From: Peribacillus muralis
Lineage (GTDB): Bacteria > Bacillota > Bacilli > Bacillales > DSM-1321
DNA: 64,000 nt
Direction: 5' to 3'
Assembly (NCBI RefSeq): GCF_001645685.2
Contig: NZ_CP017080.1
Span: 2,098,001 to 2,162,000, forward strand
The translations under genes and the position numbers were made by a program. How positions within the stretch are numbered: position 1 is the stretch's first letter; the number at the start of each line of letters is the position of its first letter. This document shows, piece after piece, positions 16,747 through 25,816 of the stretch. Below the pieces are notes generated by a model. That model saw nothing but the letters and a program-made list of their open reading frames with translations, did not search any database and was not told where the DNA came from.

Positions 16747-18510
16747 ATGGTCGAAACAAAAGTGGTAAGAGGAACGAAAGTTAAAATGACTCCAAGTGAA
16801 GCAATCGTTGAGACTCTGGTGGCAGAGGGGGTCAAACATATTTCTGGAATTTTGGGGTCTGCATTCATGGATATGCTTGATTTATTGCCAACAGCAGGCA
16901 TCCGTTTCATTGGAGTCCGTCATGAACAAAGTGCTGCACATATGGAAGATGCTTATTGTCGCGTTTCTGGTGTTGCTGGTGTTGTCATCGGGCAAAATGG
17001 ACCAGGGATGACCAATATGGTTACCTCGGTTGCTGCGGCAAACCAAGCCCATACACCGATGGTCGTGATTTCTCCTTCTGCAGGTACTCCAACGGTTGGT
17101 TGGGATGGTTTTCAGGAATGCGATCAGGTTTCCATCTTCAAGGCTATCACGAAAGAAACGGTGAGGGTGACACATCCAGGACGAGTGGCGGATTGCTTAA
17201 GAACCGCATTCCGGATTGCTTACGCAGAAAGAGGACCGGTATTATTCGATATCCCCCGTGATTACTTCTATGGTGAAGTGGAAGACCAAATCCTCCAACC
17301 TCATCAATACCGCGTAAATGAAAGAGGATGTGGATCATCCGTTTCGCTGGATAGGGCTGCTGAAATCTTAGCTGAAGCCGAGTATCCAGTGATTATTTCC
17401 GGGAGGGGGACCGTCGATTCCGATGGGATTGAGGAAATCAAGAATATTGCAGAATATTTAACGGCTCCGGTAGCTGTCTCTTATATGCATAATGATGCAT
17501 TCCCTGCAGATCATCCATTGTCTGTGGGCTCAATTGGATACATGGGATCAAAAGCAGCGATGAATACGCTTAAGAAAGCGGATGTCATCTTAGCGGTCGG
17601 TACGCGATTATCGGTATTCGGGACACTGCCATGCTATGACATTGATTATTTCCCTAAGGCAGCGAGAATCATCCAAATCGATATTAATCCAAGGCAAATA
17701 GCGAGGACACATCCTGTGGAAGTGGGAATCATCGGGGATGCCCGTGAAGCGAGCAGGGAAATCCTGTCAAGATTAAAGGCAATTAACCCAACCATCAAAC
17801 AAGAGAAAGGCCGAATGGTTGAAGTGGCGAATGAAAAACAAAAATGGGACGAAGAATTGGTGAAACTTGCGATGATTGATGGAACCCCAATCAATCCGCG
17901 GCGAGCTCTGTTGGAATTAACGAAGGTGTTACCAGAGAATGCCATCGTGACCACGGATATCGGCAACGTATCTTCAACTGCAAACGCTTACTTGAAATTC
18001 AACCGGAGCCGCAGACACATTGCTGCGTTAACATTTGGAAACACCGGCTTTGCCTATCCGTCTGCACTCGGTGCCAAGCTGGCTGAGCCGAATTCGCCCG
18101 TCATCGCCATCGTTGGGGATGGGGCGTGGGGGATGAGCTTGCATGAAGTCAGTACGGCCGTTGAAGAGAATATCCCAGTCATCGCGTGCGTCTTCAATAA
18201 TAACGCTTGGTGTGCAGAGAAAAAGAATCAAGTGGATTTTTATAATAATCGATTTGTTGGTGCGGATATCCAAAATCCCGACTTTGCTGAAGTTGCCCGT
18301 TCAATGGGGGCTGTCGGGATTAGGGTGGAAAAGCCGGAGGAGTTAGGCGCAGTCATTAAAAATGCCATTAGTTCAAACAAACCGACCGTCATTGATATAC
18401 AGGTGGATGGTACACAGTTAGCACCTCCATTTAGAAAGGATGCTTTAAAAATGCCGACTAGATTACTAGAAAAGTATGCTCATTTAGACTACAAAAACTG
18501 GGATAAATAA
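16747..18510 (+). CDS. xsc: Sulfoacetaldehyde acetyltransferase
   Basis: Thiamine-diphosphate enzyme that converts sulfoacetaldehyde and phosphate to acetyl phosphate and sulfite, the central desulfonation step in taurine and isethionate breakdown. The 587-residue product has the three-domain fold of acetolactate synthases: Glu60 in [14 protein letters not shown] activating ThDP, the [15 protein letters not shown] loop, and the ThDP/Mg motif GDGAWGMS followed by FNNNAW near residues 456-486. Xsc-specific stretches [20 protein letters not shown] and [11 protein letters not shown], and the C-terminal [11 protein letters not shown], separate it from acetolactate synthase. GAGGAG precedes ATG. 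It has its own promoter with operator B and is followed by the aminotransferase, PIG-L and exporter genes. Confidence 0.92.
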   Translation: MVETKVVRGTKVKMTPSEAIVETLVAEGVKHISGILGSAFMDMLDLLPTAGIRFIGVRHEQSAAHMEDAYCRVSGVAGVVIGQNGPGMTNMVTSVAAANQAHTPMVVISPSAGTPTVGWDGFQECDQVSIFKAITKETVRVTHPGRVADCLRTAFRIAYAERGPVLFDIPRDYFYGEVEDQILQPHQYRVNERGCGSSVSLDRAAEILAEAEYPVIISGRGTVDSDGIEEIKNIAEYLTAPVAVSYMHNDAFPADHPLSVGSIGYMGSKAAMNTLKKADVILAVGTRLSVFGTLPCYDIDYFPKAARIIQIDINPRQIARTHPVEVGIIGDAREASREILSRLKAINPTIKQEKGRMVEVANEKQKWDEELVKLAMIDGTPINPRRALLELTKVLPENAIVTTDIGNVSSTANAYLKFNRSRRHIAALTFGNTGFAYPSALGAKLAEPNSPVIAIVGDGAWGMSLHEVSTAVEENIPVIACVFNNNAWCAEKKNQVDFYNNRFVGADIQNPDFAEVARSMGAVGIRVEKPEELGAVIKNAISSNKPTVIDIQVDGTQLAPPFRKDALKMPTRLLEKYAHLDYKNWDK

Positions 18511-18536
18511 TAAAGACTTAACGTGTAAAGGCAGTT

Positions 18537-18568
18537 GCGATGGCTGAACGGAATATGTCGGCCATCGC
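18537..18568 (+). other. Intercistronic stem-loop between xsc and aminotransferase gene
   Basis: GCGATGGC pairs perfectly with GCCATCGC around a 16-base loop, without a T-run. It is not a terminator. It may protect or process the mRNA or tune the relative amounts of the two enzymes. Confidence 0.45.
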
Positions 18569-18617
18569 ATCATTGTCCTGATCATCAAAATCCGGATTGA
18601 GTGATAAGGGGGTTTCT

Positions 18618-19979
18618 ATGATGAAATTGGAAGCAGAAAAGAAAGATCTCGTTCAAATGGATAAGGAACATTTATGGCATGCGATGCATCGCCATAAGGA
18701 CAGTGATACTCCCATGATGGCTACGGAGGGAACAGGTTCATGGTTTACGGATACTAAAGGAAATAAGTATTTAGATGGGGTTTCAGGATTATGGTGCTTG
18801 AACCTCGGTCATGGACGAAAAGAAATCGCGCAGGCCGCCTATGAACAAATGCTTCAGCTGTCATACTTTCCGTTGACATTAAGCCATAAGCCGGCAATCG
18901 AACTATCTTCGAAAATCAGTGAACATTTAAAAGGTTCCTATACAACATTTTTCAGCAATAGCGGATCCGAAGCGAATGAAGCCGCTTTCAAAATTGCCCG
19001 TCAATATCATAATCAAAATGGAAATCCTGGTAAATACAAATTCATCTCAAGATATAGAGCCTATCATGGCAATACTTTCGGTGCGCTTAGCGCAACGGCA
19101 CAGGCCAATCGGAGGGTGAAATATGATCCGGCGGTTCCAGGCTTCCTCCATGTCCCCCCTCCTTACAGTTATCGAAGTCCTTTTGGGGAACAAGTTGAAA
19201 ACACCGATCTCCTGGCAGCTGAATATATCGATCAGGTCATTAACTTTGAGGGAGCCGAAACGGTAGCCGGCGTGATCCTTGAGCCATTCATTTCCGGAGG
19301 GGGTGTCCTTATACCATCAAAGGCGTATTTAACAAAGGTTTCGGAAATCTGTAAGAAGCATGATGTACTATTAATTGTGGATGAGGTGGTATCCGGTTTT
19401 GGCAGGACGGGTAAAATGTTTGGTTTCATGCACTCCGATGGCGTTCAGCCAGATATTGTGACAATGGCAAAGGGATTGACCAGTGGCTACCTTCCACTTG
19501 GGGCAACAGCAGTGAACTCCAGGATTTATGAGAAATTCAAGGAGGACGGTGATCTAAATCATTTCAGGCATGTGTCAACATACGGGGGTCATCCGGCATC
19601 ATGTGCAGTTGCCCTGAAGAATATTGAAATCATCGAAAAAGAACAAATCGTCCAGCGGGTAGCAGAACTCAGTGAATCGACACTTAGTGAATTGTTTGAG
19701 TTGACCGCCCTGGATAAAGTAGGGGAAGTGCGCGGTGTTGGATTCTTATTCGGGATTGAATTGGTGGAGGATAAAAAGACAAAAACGCCTGTTTCCGACG
19801 TGTTCATGGGAAAAGTGATAGGGGTATGTAAAGAGAAAGGTCTTATTATTGGACGTAACGGTGATACAGTACCTGGCTACGGAAATGTATTGATCATTGC
19901 TCCACCTTTATCTTCAACCGTAGAGGATTTACAGTTTGTCATCGAAACGGTTAAATCGGTTTTATATGAATTATGCTAA
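18618..19979 (+). CDS. tpa: Class III aminotransferase, taurine:pyruvate-like
   Basis: Pyridoxal-phosphate enzyme of 453 residues, fold type I class III. The entry segment DKEHLWHAMHRHKD and YLDGVSGLWCLNLGHGR resemble taurine:pyruvate aminotransferase. The cofactor-binding parts are SNSGSEANEAAFK, the aspartate in IVDEVVSGFGRTG and the Schiff-base lysine in MAKGLTSGYLPLGA (about residue 285). Placed right after xsc, it would make sulfoacetaldehyde from taurine. Because phnX is also in the locus and PhnW is missing, it may accept the isosteric 2-aminoethylphosphonate too (inference). ATG 18618 or 18621 follows AAGGGGG. Alternative: a beta-alanine/omega-amino-acid aminotransferase. Confidence 0.82.
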   Translation: MMKLEAEKKDLVQMDKEHLWHAMHRHKDSDTPMMATEGTGSWFTDTKGNKYLDGVSGLWCLNLGHGRKEIAQAAYEQMLQLSYFPLTLSHKPAIELSSKISEHLKGSYTTFFSNSGSEANEAAFKIARQYHNQNGNPGKYKFISRYRAYHGNTFGALSATAQANRRVKYDPAVPGFLHVPPPYSYRSPFGEQVENTDLLAAEYIDQVINFEGAETVAGVILEPFISGGGVLIPSKAYLTKVSEICKKHDVLLIVDEVVSGFGRTGKMFGFMHSDGVQPDIVTMAKGLTSGYLPLGATAVNSRIYEKFKEDGDLNHFRHVSTYGGHPASCAVALKNIEIIEKEQIVQRVAELSESTLSELFELTALDKVGEVRGVGFLFGIELVEDKKTKTPVSDVFMGKVIGVCKEKGLIIGRNGDTVPGYGNVLIIAPPLSSTVEDLQFVIETVKSVLYELC

Positions 19980-20117
19980 CCGATAGAAGAGTTATAAGAA
20001 GCTAGATGATCATTGATGAATGTTGATGGGCATGATATGTCTTGCCGTTTTGGTAGTCATGCCCATTGCTTCATGCAGACTGTCTATAGGAAAATACGAT
20101 TAGAAGAAGGTGGAAAT

Positions 20118-20867
20118 ATGCTCTCTCCTAAGAAGGTATTGGTAGTTCTTGCACATCCCGATGATGAGACGTTCCTGTGTGGTGGAACCATTGCCGCATT
20201 GTCTGAACGAAATGTTCATATAACATTACTTTGTGCGACAAAGGGTGAGATGGGCAGGCGGATGGGGAATCCGATTTTTGCAACGCGGGAGTCTTTGCCT
20301 GAATTGCGTGTAAGTGAGTTGAAAAACGCGTGTGAGGAATTAGGCATCAACGACCTTAAGTTTTTACATCTTAGAGATAAGATGGTTGAATTTGAATCAG
20401 ACAATTCATTGGCGGTCAGGATCGTGAAGGTGATTCGTGAAATTCAACCGGATGCATTAATAACCTTCCATGAGAGATTTGGCGGTCATCCAGATCATTG
20501 TGCGATTGGGCGTGCTGCCGAAATGGCTTTTTTAAATTCCGGTGATGCAGGATTTTATCCAGATGCTGTTTTTTCCGCATTTAAGGTTCAGAGTCTATAC
20601 TTTGTGCTATGGCATGCTTTTTATGATCAGTGGGTCATGGAAAATGGGCTGAGCCGCATCATTCGTGTGAATATAGCAGGAACTTTACGGAGGAAGGTCC
20701 GAGCATTAAGGTGCCATCGCTCCCAGACGTTAGCATTTCCTGAACTATGGGGGAACCAACTGCAAAGTCTTCCATTCCTCAGTGGATATGAATATTTCAT
20801 TAACACAACGTCTCCTATTAATATGGAAGAAACAGATCTTTTTCGAACGATTTCCAAGCTGGGCTAA
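20118..20867 (+). CDS. PIG-L family zinc-dependent deacetylase
   Basis: A 249-residue LmbE/PIG-L enzyme. The zinc motif LAHPDDETFLCGGTIA lies near the N-terminus, and the second site FGGHPDHCAIGRA about residue 130. These enzymes remove acetyl groups from amino sugars. In Bacillus they include BshB1/BshB2 of bacillithiol synthesis, but the spacing and length here fit the wider family and not BshB1. ATG 20118 follows GAAGGTGG. It sits between the aminotransferase and exporter genes of the sulfonate locus. Possible roles are deacylation of an N-acetylated substrate such as N-acetyltaurine, or thiol chemistry against released sulfite. Both are speculation from context. Confidence 0.8.
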   Translation: MLSPKKVLVVLAHPDDETFLCGGTIAALSERNVHITLLCATKGEMGRRMGNPIFATRESLPELRVSELKNACEELGINDLKFLHLRDKMVEFESDNSLAVRIVKVIREIQPDALITFHERFGGHPDHCAIGRAAEMAFLNSGDAGFYPDAVFSAFKVQSLYFVLWHAFYDQWVMENGLSRIIRVNIAGTLRRKVRALRCHRSQTLAFPELWGNQLQSLPFLSGYEYFINTTSPINMEETDLFRTISKLG

Positions 20868-20907
20868 AAACGGTGTATATGTTTATCTGGAAAGGGGGAG
20901 GACGGGT

Positions 20908-21969
20908 ATGGAGTTAGAAAAATATGAGCCCCTGGAAGAATCAGGTGTAAAGCAGTACGATTCGGGATCAATTTCAAAAAATAGAGGGCTAGTATGGCTG
21001 GGCGGTATCGCCTTCACCTTTTTTATTGCACTTTTAGGTCTTGGACTATCCAAGATCGTCGGGTTCAATCGAATCGGTCCGCTTGCGTGTTCAATCATCA
21101 TTGCCGTCATTTATCGCCAAATTGCTGGCTATCCAGAAAAATTCAGGACTGGAATTGAGTTTTCCGCAAAAAAACTTTTGCGTTTTGCCATTATTTTATA
21201 CGGATTGAAATTGAATATCGATGTGATTTTCAATCAGGGTTTGCCATTATTGGTCCGTGACATAGGGACCGTGACCTTTGCCATCGTCGCCATGGTCCTG
21301 ATTGCAAAGTGGCTTAAGGCAGACGCCTCCATTTCCCTTCTTCTTGCGGTAGGAACGGGGGTATGCGGTGCAGCGGCAGTCGCAGCCATATCACCGATCG
21401 TGAAGGCAAAGGAAGAAGATACCGCCATAAGTGTTGGAATAATCGCCTTGATGGGAACTCTTTTTTCAATAATTTATACGCTGTTGCGCCCGGTTCTCCC
21501 GCTATCAGCATTGGATTATGGAATATGGTCTGGCATCAGTCTGCATGAAATCGCCCATGTTGCATTGGCAGGAGCCCCGGCAGGTGAAGATGCGCTTGCG
21601 GTTGCACTTCTCGCTAAATTAGGCCGTGTCTTTTTACTAATCCCTTTATGCTTCCTGTTTATGTATTGGATGAAAAGGCGGTCGTCAGATAACGCGGTAC
21701 AAGAAACGAAAATAGATTTTCCATGGTTCCTCGTGGGCTTTATCATGATGAGTTTAATTGGGAGCTATGTGTTTGGTGCTTATATTACCGTGTCACCAGT
21801 CATAATGGATGGCATATCTAAAACGACTACGTTCATTTTGACTATGGCAATGATCGGTCTTGGGCTGAATGTCAGCCTTCAGGCGCTTCGCACAAAAGCC
21901 ATGCGTCCGCTATTAGCCATGGCCATTACCTCGCTTATCCTTTCCATCATCTCTTACTTTATCGTTTAA
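20908..21969 (+). CDS. YeiH/UPF0324 family putative sulfate/sulfite exporter
   Basis: A 353-residue membrane protein with about ten helices, member of the UPF0324 (putative sulfate exporter) family. Characteristic segments are RIGPLACSIIIAVIYRQ, FAIILYGLKLNIDVI, LLLAVGTGVCGAAAVAAISP and GISLHEIAHVALAGAPAG. Xsc releases sulfite, which must be oxidised or expelled. Members of this family are repeatedly found beside sulfonate genes, so efflux of sulfite or sulfate is a sound inference. ATG 20908 follows GGGGGAGG; an in-frame ATG at 20782 would overlap the deacetylase gene and lacks a ribosome site. Confidence 0.85.
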   Translation: MELEKYEPLEESGVKQYDSGSISKNRGLVWLGGIAFTFFIALLGLGLSKIVGFNRIGPLACSIIIAVIYRQIAGYPEKFRTGIEFSAKKLLRFAIILYGLKLNIDVIFNQGLPLLVRDIGTVTFAIVAMVLIAKWLKADASISLLLAVGTGVCGAAAVAAISPIVKAKEEDTAISVGIIALMGTLFSIIYTLLRPVLPLSALDYGIWSGISLHEIAHVALAGAPAGEDALAVALLAKLGRVFLLIPLCFLFMYWMKRRSSDNAVQETKIDFPWFLVGFIMMSLIGSYVFGAYITVSPVIMDGISKTTTFILTMAMIGLGLNVSLQALRTKAMRPLLAMAITSLILSIISYFIV

Positions 21970-22141
21970 TTTAGATTGCTGTTTTCCTAGTTTCGGTCGT
22001 GAAATCGATTAGAATGCATAGAAGGTATACCCTGGATGGTTCGTATCATTCAGGTTTTTTGGCAGGAAACGATCTGTTTGAATGGATGTAAAGGCATGCG
22101 GGGATTTACCTGTTTTCAGGGAGTTTCAAACGAGCGCATGT

Positions 22142-22170
22142 TTGAATATTATAACTATTTGGTTTACAAT
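22142..22170 (+). promoter_or_regulatory. Sigma-A-type promoter of gntR
   Basis: TTGAAT, 17-bp spacer, TACAAT. Operator C starts 9 bp downstream, suggesting autoregulation. Confidence 0.65.
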
Positions 22171-22179
22171 ATAAGAACT

Positions 22180-22203
22180 GATACGAACATTACAATGTCT
22201 TTA
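22180..22203. promoter_or_regulatory. Operator C (candidate GntR site)
   Basis: GATAC then inverted repeat ACATT-AC-AATGT and TTTATC. It aligns without gaps to operator B: both read CTG.TACG.AC at the left end and end in TTATC. It lies 20 bp before the gntR start. Confidence 0.6.
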
Positions 22204-22222
22204 TCTGTTTGGAGGAAATAGT

Positions 22223-22933
22223 ATGGAGTTAGACTTTAAAAATCCAATCCCTTTACATGCACAACTAAAAACGATATTGGAAGATCAAATTTTGGAAGGG
22301 TATTATAAGGACAAAATTCCGAGCGAAAGGGAACTCATGGACATGTACTCTGTCAGCAGGAGCACTGTGAGGGAAGCGGTGTCGATCCTCGTCCGTGAGG
22401 GGATATTGGAAAAGAGGCACGGAAAGGGAACGTTCGTTTCGCTTAAACCTGTACAGGAATGGCTAAAAATGATAAGTTTCACCGAGACGACTAAAAGCAT
22501 GGGGATCAAATTGATTGATCATGGCCGCGTGATGACCCCTGAAAATATCGCCGATGCTAACGGGTTTGAGGATGAATCCTATCATATTAAAAGGCTGCGG
22601 TTACAGGGGGAAGTACCCATCGCCATCGAATTGCACTATTATTCTCTGAATCTAGGAAAAAAATTGACGGATTTCGATTTAAGTACCACCGTTTTGTATG
22701 ATGCGCTAGAAGGCGATCTGAACATTAACTTTTGTGAAGCGGAGCAAATCATTACTTGTGGCTACCCAACCAAGGAAGATGCGGAACACTTAGGGGTGGA
22801 TGAGTCGATGTGCTTGCTGATTACAGAGCGTATGATTTTTGATTCCGAAGGGAACCTGGTTGAGTACTATAAAGGGTTATTCCGATCTGATATGTATTCC
22901 TTTGCCATGAAAATGTCGCGAAAGAACAACTGA
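22223..22933 (+). CDS. GntR family regulator (HutC/FarR type, UTRA domain)
   Basis: A 236-residue repressor or activator. The N-terminal winged helix (residues about 8-72) contains the GntR core DKIPSERELMDMYSVSRSTVREAVSILVREGILEKRHGKGTFV. Residues about 90-232 form a UTRA ligand domain. The ATG follows GGAGG at a normal distance. It closes the sulfonate/phosphonate locus and is separated from it by its own promoter. Related palindromes stand before this gene, before xsc and before the permease gene, so it probably controls all three units in response to taurine, sulfoacetaldehyde or the phosphonate analogue. PhnF-type regulators of phosphonate genes belong to the same subfamily. Confidence 0.88.
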   Translation: MELDFKNPIPLHAQLKTILEDQILEGYYKDKIPSERELMDMYSVSRSTVREAVSILVREGILEKRHGKGTFVSLKPVQEWLKMISFTETTKSMGIKLIDHGRVMTPENIADANGFEDESYHIKRLRLQGEVPIAIELHYYSLNLGKKLTDFDLSTTVLYDALEGDLNINFCEAEQIITCGYPTKEDAEHLGVDESMCLLITERMIFDSEGNLVEYYKGLFRSDMYSFAMKMSRKNN

Positions 22934-22948
22934 TTCATTTCCGTCAGC

Positions 22949-22999
22949 CAAAAAACCCTAAACCTTTCCACCACCTGGGAAGGTTTAGGGTTTTTTGGT
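22949..22999 (+). terminator. Rho-independent terminator, bidirectional form
   Basis: A long stem, AAAAAACCCTAAACCTTTCC against GGGAAGGTTTAGGGTTTTTT, around a short loop, with an A-run on one side and a T-run on the other. It ends the gntR transcript. Confidence 0.92.
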
Positions 23000-23111
23000 T
23001 CTCAATAATACAGTTTCGTTGAAATAAGAAGACATTATCGATGAATTTTAATGATAAATATTTTAATAATAAATAGTTTAATGTTAAAATAAATGCAGAA
23101 GGAGAGGATGA

Positions 23112-23870
23112 ATGATGAATAAACTACAAGATAAAATAGCATTAATAACGGGAGGAGCTTCAGGTATCGGCAAGGGAATTGCAACGGCTTTCGTGAAGGA
23201 AGGCGCGAAGGTTGTCATCGTCGATTTAAACGAAGAGTTGGGAAATCAAACAATTAAAGAATTGCAGGCCCACCAAGCCGAATCCATTTTCATTCAGGCA
23301 AATTTAGTTGAATATGATAAACTTAAAGGGATTGTGAAGCAGGTTATCGATACATTCGGCAAGTTGGATATCTTGGTTAATAATGCTCATGCCTCCAAAA
23401 TGAATTCAATAGAAAAAACGACACAGGAGGATTTGGATTTATCTTTTAATACTGGTTTTTATCCAACGTTTTATCTCATGCAGGCAGCATTGCCACATTT
23501 GAAAGAAACGAAAGGGAAAATCATCAATTTTGCTTCAGGGGCAGGATTGAACGGAGATGTCAATCAAGGGTCTTATGCTGCTGCAAAAGAGGCCATTCGG
23601 GGCATTTCCAGGGTAGCGGCAAATGAATTTGGTCCGTTTGGCATCAATGTGAACATCATTTCACCGATTGCCGACTCGCCAGGTGTTCAGAAATGGGCCA
23701 AAGAAGAACCTGAATATTATCAGGCCATGTTATCGAAGATTCCACTGAGGAGACTTGGTGAATTAGAAAGTGATATCGGGAGAACAGCTGTGTTCCTGGC
23801 CAGCGAAGATTCGGATTATATTACTGGACAAACACTCATGGTGGATGGCGGATCGATTAAACTGAGATAA
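23112..23870 (+). CDS. Short-chain dehydrogenase/reductase (SDR)
   Basis: Classical NAD(P)-dependent SDR of 252 residues: cofactor motif TGGASGIGKG near residues 13-22, an acidic residue at the end of beta-2 (VIVDLN) favouring NAD, NNAHAS in place of the common NNAG, catalytic Ser in NFASGAG and YAAAK. The C-terminal GQTLMVDGGS is standard. The substrate is not predictable. ATG 23112 or 23115 follows AAGGAGAGG. A MarR-family gene begins 17 bp downstream and probably belongs to the same transcript, suggesting inducible control by a small aromatic or oxidative signal. Confidence 0.88.
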   Translation: MMNKLQDKIALITGGASGIGKGIATAFVKEGAKVVIVDLNEELGNQTIKELQAHQAESIFIQANLVEYDKLKGIVKQVIDTFGKLDILVNNAHASKMNSIEKTTQEDLDLSFNTGFYPTFYLMQAALPHLKETKGKIINFASGAGLNGDVNQGSYAAAKEAIRGISRVAANEFGPFGINVNIISPIADSPGVQKWAKEEPEYYQAMLSKIPLRRLGELESDIGRTAVFLASEDSDYITGQTLMVDGGSIKLR

Positions 23871-23887
23871 TCATACAGGAGGAAATT

Positions 23888-24313
23888 TTGAGGGAAACGG
23901 ATATTTTTAAATTGATACACGCTGTGGAATTATTTACGAACGAAGCTATAATCAGGTGGACTAAATCATTTCCATACAGCATTGGGATCTCCCCAATTCT
24001 CGTTTTAGCAGAATTGAAGCAAAATGGACCGCAGAAGCAGTCGGTCTTGGCTAATAAGCTGGGATATACGCCAGCTTCCATGACGAATATTTCCAATCGG
24101 CTGATAAAGCAAGGCTTCGCGACCCGTGAATATAATGAAAGTGATCGCCGAAATGTATTTTTATCCATTACCAAAACAGGCATTGATGTCCTTACCGAAG
24201 CACAACAAAAGGGCCAGGAATTGCGATTGGAGCTTTTCAAGGTACTCAGTGAAGAAGAAGTGAAGCAATATTTAGCACTTCATGAAAAATTGCTTAAGAA
24301 CTTGAAGAAATAA
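23888..24313 (+). CDS. MarR family transcriptional regulator
   Basis: A 141-residue dimeric winged-helix regulator. The DNA-reading part is VLANKLGYTPASMTNISNRLIKQGFA and the wing is EYNESDRRNVFLSITKTG, as in MarR proteins; helices at both ends form the dimer interface. It starts at TTG 23888 with AGGAGG five bases before it. Its only near neighbour is the SDR gene upstream, which is the most likely target together with itself. No cysteine switch is visible in the DNA-binding part, so ligand binding is more likely than thiol oxidation. Confidence 0.87.
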   Translation: MRETDIFKLIHAVELFTNEAIIRWTKSFPYSIGISPILVLAELKQNGPQKQSVLANKLGYTPASMTNISNRLIKQGFATREYNESDRRNVFLSITKTGIDVLTEAQQKGQELRLELFKVLSEEEVKQYLALHEKLLKNLKK

Positions 24314-24346
24314 AGAAGCTTGGACTTTTGCTAAGTTCAACCAGCT

Positions 24347-24384
24347 AAAAAGGGTTCGGGATTTGAAATTTCCGAACCCTTTTT
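24347..24384 (+). terminator. Rho-independent terminator of SDR-marR unit
   Basis: AAAAGGGTTCGG and CCGAACCCTTTT pair around an AT-rich loop of about 12 bases, with a T-run. Confidence 0.88.
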
Positions 24385-24808
24385 GACATTCCCTTTGAAT
24401 ATTCGTGTTAAGAGATTAACTCAACTAGCTTATTAGGATTAACGATTAGCGGACCGCCTCCAAGTGACTGCAGTGAAGAAGAGGAGTCAAATGGTACACA
24501 TCCATGAGAATACTGTACCGCTATCCTTTTTCTGTTTTTTTGATGAACATTAATTCATTACATGCCACGGTATTTATTAATGAATGTTCAGATTATTTCA
24601 TCTTTTTTTGGTGTTCCAGTTCATTTTTCCCTTACTGGAGAGTTGGAGGTCACATATTTTACGGTGAAAATTAGTTGAAAAAATGAGTGTAAAAGTGGTA
24701 GGATATTAATGAATAGAATTAGTACCAGGTAATAACAGTAGATAATATCTTGTGGTGATATTTATTTTGAAATTTAATATTACATATTGTTTAGGAAGGT
24801 GATGACGA
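24385..24808. other. Intergenic region upstream of bkdAA
   Basis: 424 bp without a gene. A weak promoter candidate TTGAAA-18 bp-TAGGAT lies at 24675-24704, about 100 nt before bkdAA, and an inverted repeat AATATC/GATATT at 24744-24762 follows it. No -24/-12 (SigL-type) element as used by the B. subtilis bkd operon was recognised. Confidence 0.4.
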
Positions 24809-25804
24809 ATGGTAGAAAACCGTCATCTGCAAGCGGGACTCAGTGATGAGAAAGTGCTTGAGATGTTTAAAGTGATGTTGCTGGCAAGACGTATAGATGA
24901 ACGGATGTGGCTGTTGAACCGTTCTGGAAAGATTCCATTTGTCGTTTCCTGTCAGGGGCAGGAAGCCTCTCAAGTGGGGGCGGCTTTTGCATTGAATCGT
25001 GAAAAGGACTACGTTCTTCCTTATTATCGGGATCTTGGGGTCGTTTTAGCGTTTGGGATGACAGCGAGGGACTTAATGTTATCCAGTTTTGCTAAAGCGG
25101 AGGATCCAAATTCAGGAGGCAGGCAAATGCCAGGCCATTTCGGACAAAAGAAAAACCGGATCGTGACGGGTTCCTCACCAGTGACGACTCAAGTGCCGCA
25201 TGCTGTGGGAATAGCCCTTGCTGCAAAAATGGAAGGAAAAGATATCGTTTCCTTCGTCACATTTGGAGAGGGCTCATCAAACCAGGGAGACTTCCATGAA
25301 GGTGCGAATTTTGCTGGCGTACACAAGCTTCCGGTTATTTTGATGTGCGAAAATAATCAGTATGCGATTTCCATACCTATGGAAAGGCAATTGGCTTGCG
25401 GTAAGGTATCAGACCGCGCCATTGGTTATGGCATGCCAGGAGTGACGGTCGATGGAAACGATCCGATCGAGGTATACCTGGCAGTGAAGGAAGCGGCCGA
25501 TAGAGGCAGGCGAGGTGAGGGACCAAGCTTGATCGAGGCGGTTTCCTACAGGCTTACACCTCACTCGAGTGATGATGATGATAGTCAATACAGGTCAGCC
25601 GATGAAGTAACGGAGGCAAAAAAAATAGATTCAATCATTACATTTGGTGCTTATTTAAAGGCCACTGGGGTCTTGGATGACGAAATGGAAAAACAAATCA
25701 ATGATGAAATCATGAAAGTTGTTAACGAAGCGACTGATTACGCAGAAGAAGCTCCTTTTGCAGCGGAAGATACGCTCTCACAATACGTTTATGCTAATGA
25801 GTAA
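24809..25804 (+). CDS. bkdAA: Branched-chain 2-oxoacid dehydrogenase E1 alpha subunit
   Basis: ThDP-dependent alpha subunit of the decarboxylase that feeds branched-chain 2-oxoacids (from Val, Leu, Ile) into branched acyl-CoA and anteiso/iso fatty acids. The 331-residue product follows B. subtilis BkdAA closely: WLLNRSGKIPFVVSCQGQEA at the start, PGHFGQKKNRIVTGSSPV, the ThDP motif GEGSSNQGDFHEGANF ending CENNQYAIS, and LTPHSSDDDDSQYR. Its partner bkdAB follows after 12 bp. The E2 gene (bkdB), lpdV and the bcd/buk genes that accompany it in B. subtilis are missing here, so the pair must use subunits encoded elsewhere. Confidence 0.92.
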   Translation: MVENRHLQAGLSDEKVLEMFKVMLLARRIDERMWLLNRSGKIPFVVSCQGQEASQVGAAFALNREKDYVLPYYRDLGVVLAFGMTARDLMLSSFAKAEDPNSGGRQMPGHFGQKKNRIVTGSSPVTTQVPHAVGIALAAKMEGKDIVSFVTFGEGSSNQGDFHEGANFAGVHKLPVILMCENNQYAISIPMERQLACGKVSDRAIGYGMPGVTVDGNDPIEVYLAVKEAADRGRRGEGPSLIEAVSYRLTPHSSDDDDSQYRSADEVTEAKKIDSIITFGAYLKATGVLDDEMEKQINDEIMKVVNEATDYAEEAPFAAEDTLSQYVYANE

Positions 25805-25816
25805 GGAGGAAAGAAG

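Noticed and set aside
16747..18510. Acetolactate synthase large subunit
   Set aside because: Xsc-specific segments ([31 protein letters not shown]) and the sulfonate neighbourhood fit sulfoacetaldehyde acetyltransferase better.
22036..22221. 61-codon frame before gntR
   Set aside because: It contains the gntR promoter and operator and abuts the gntR start; no coding character.
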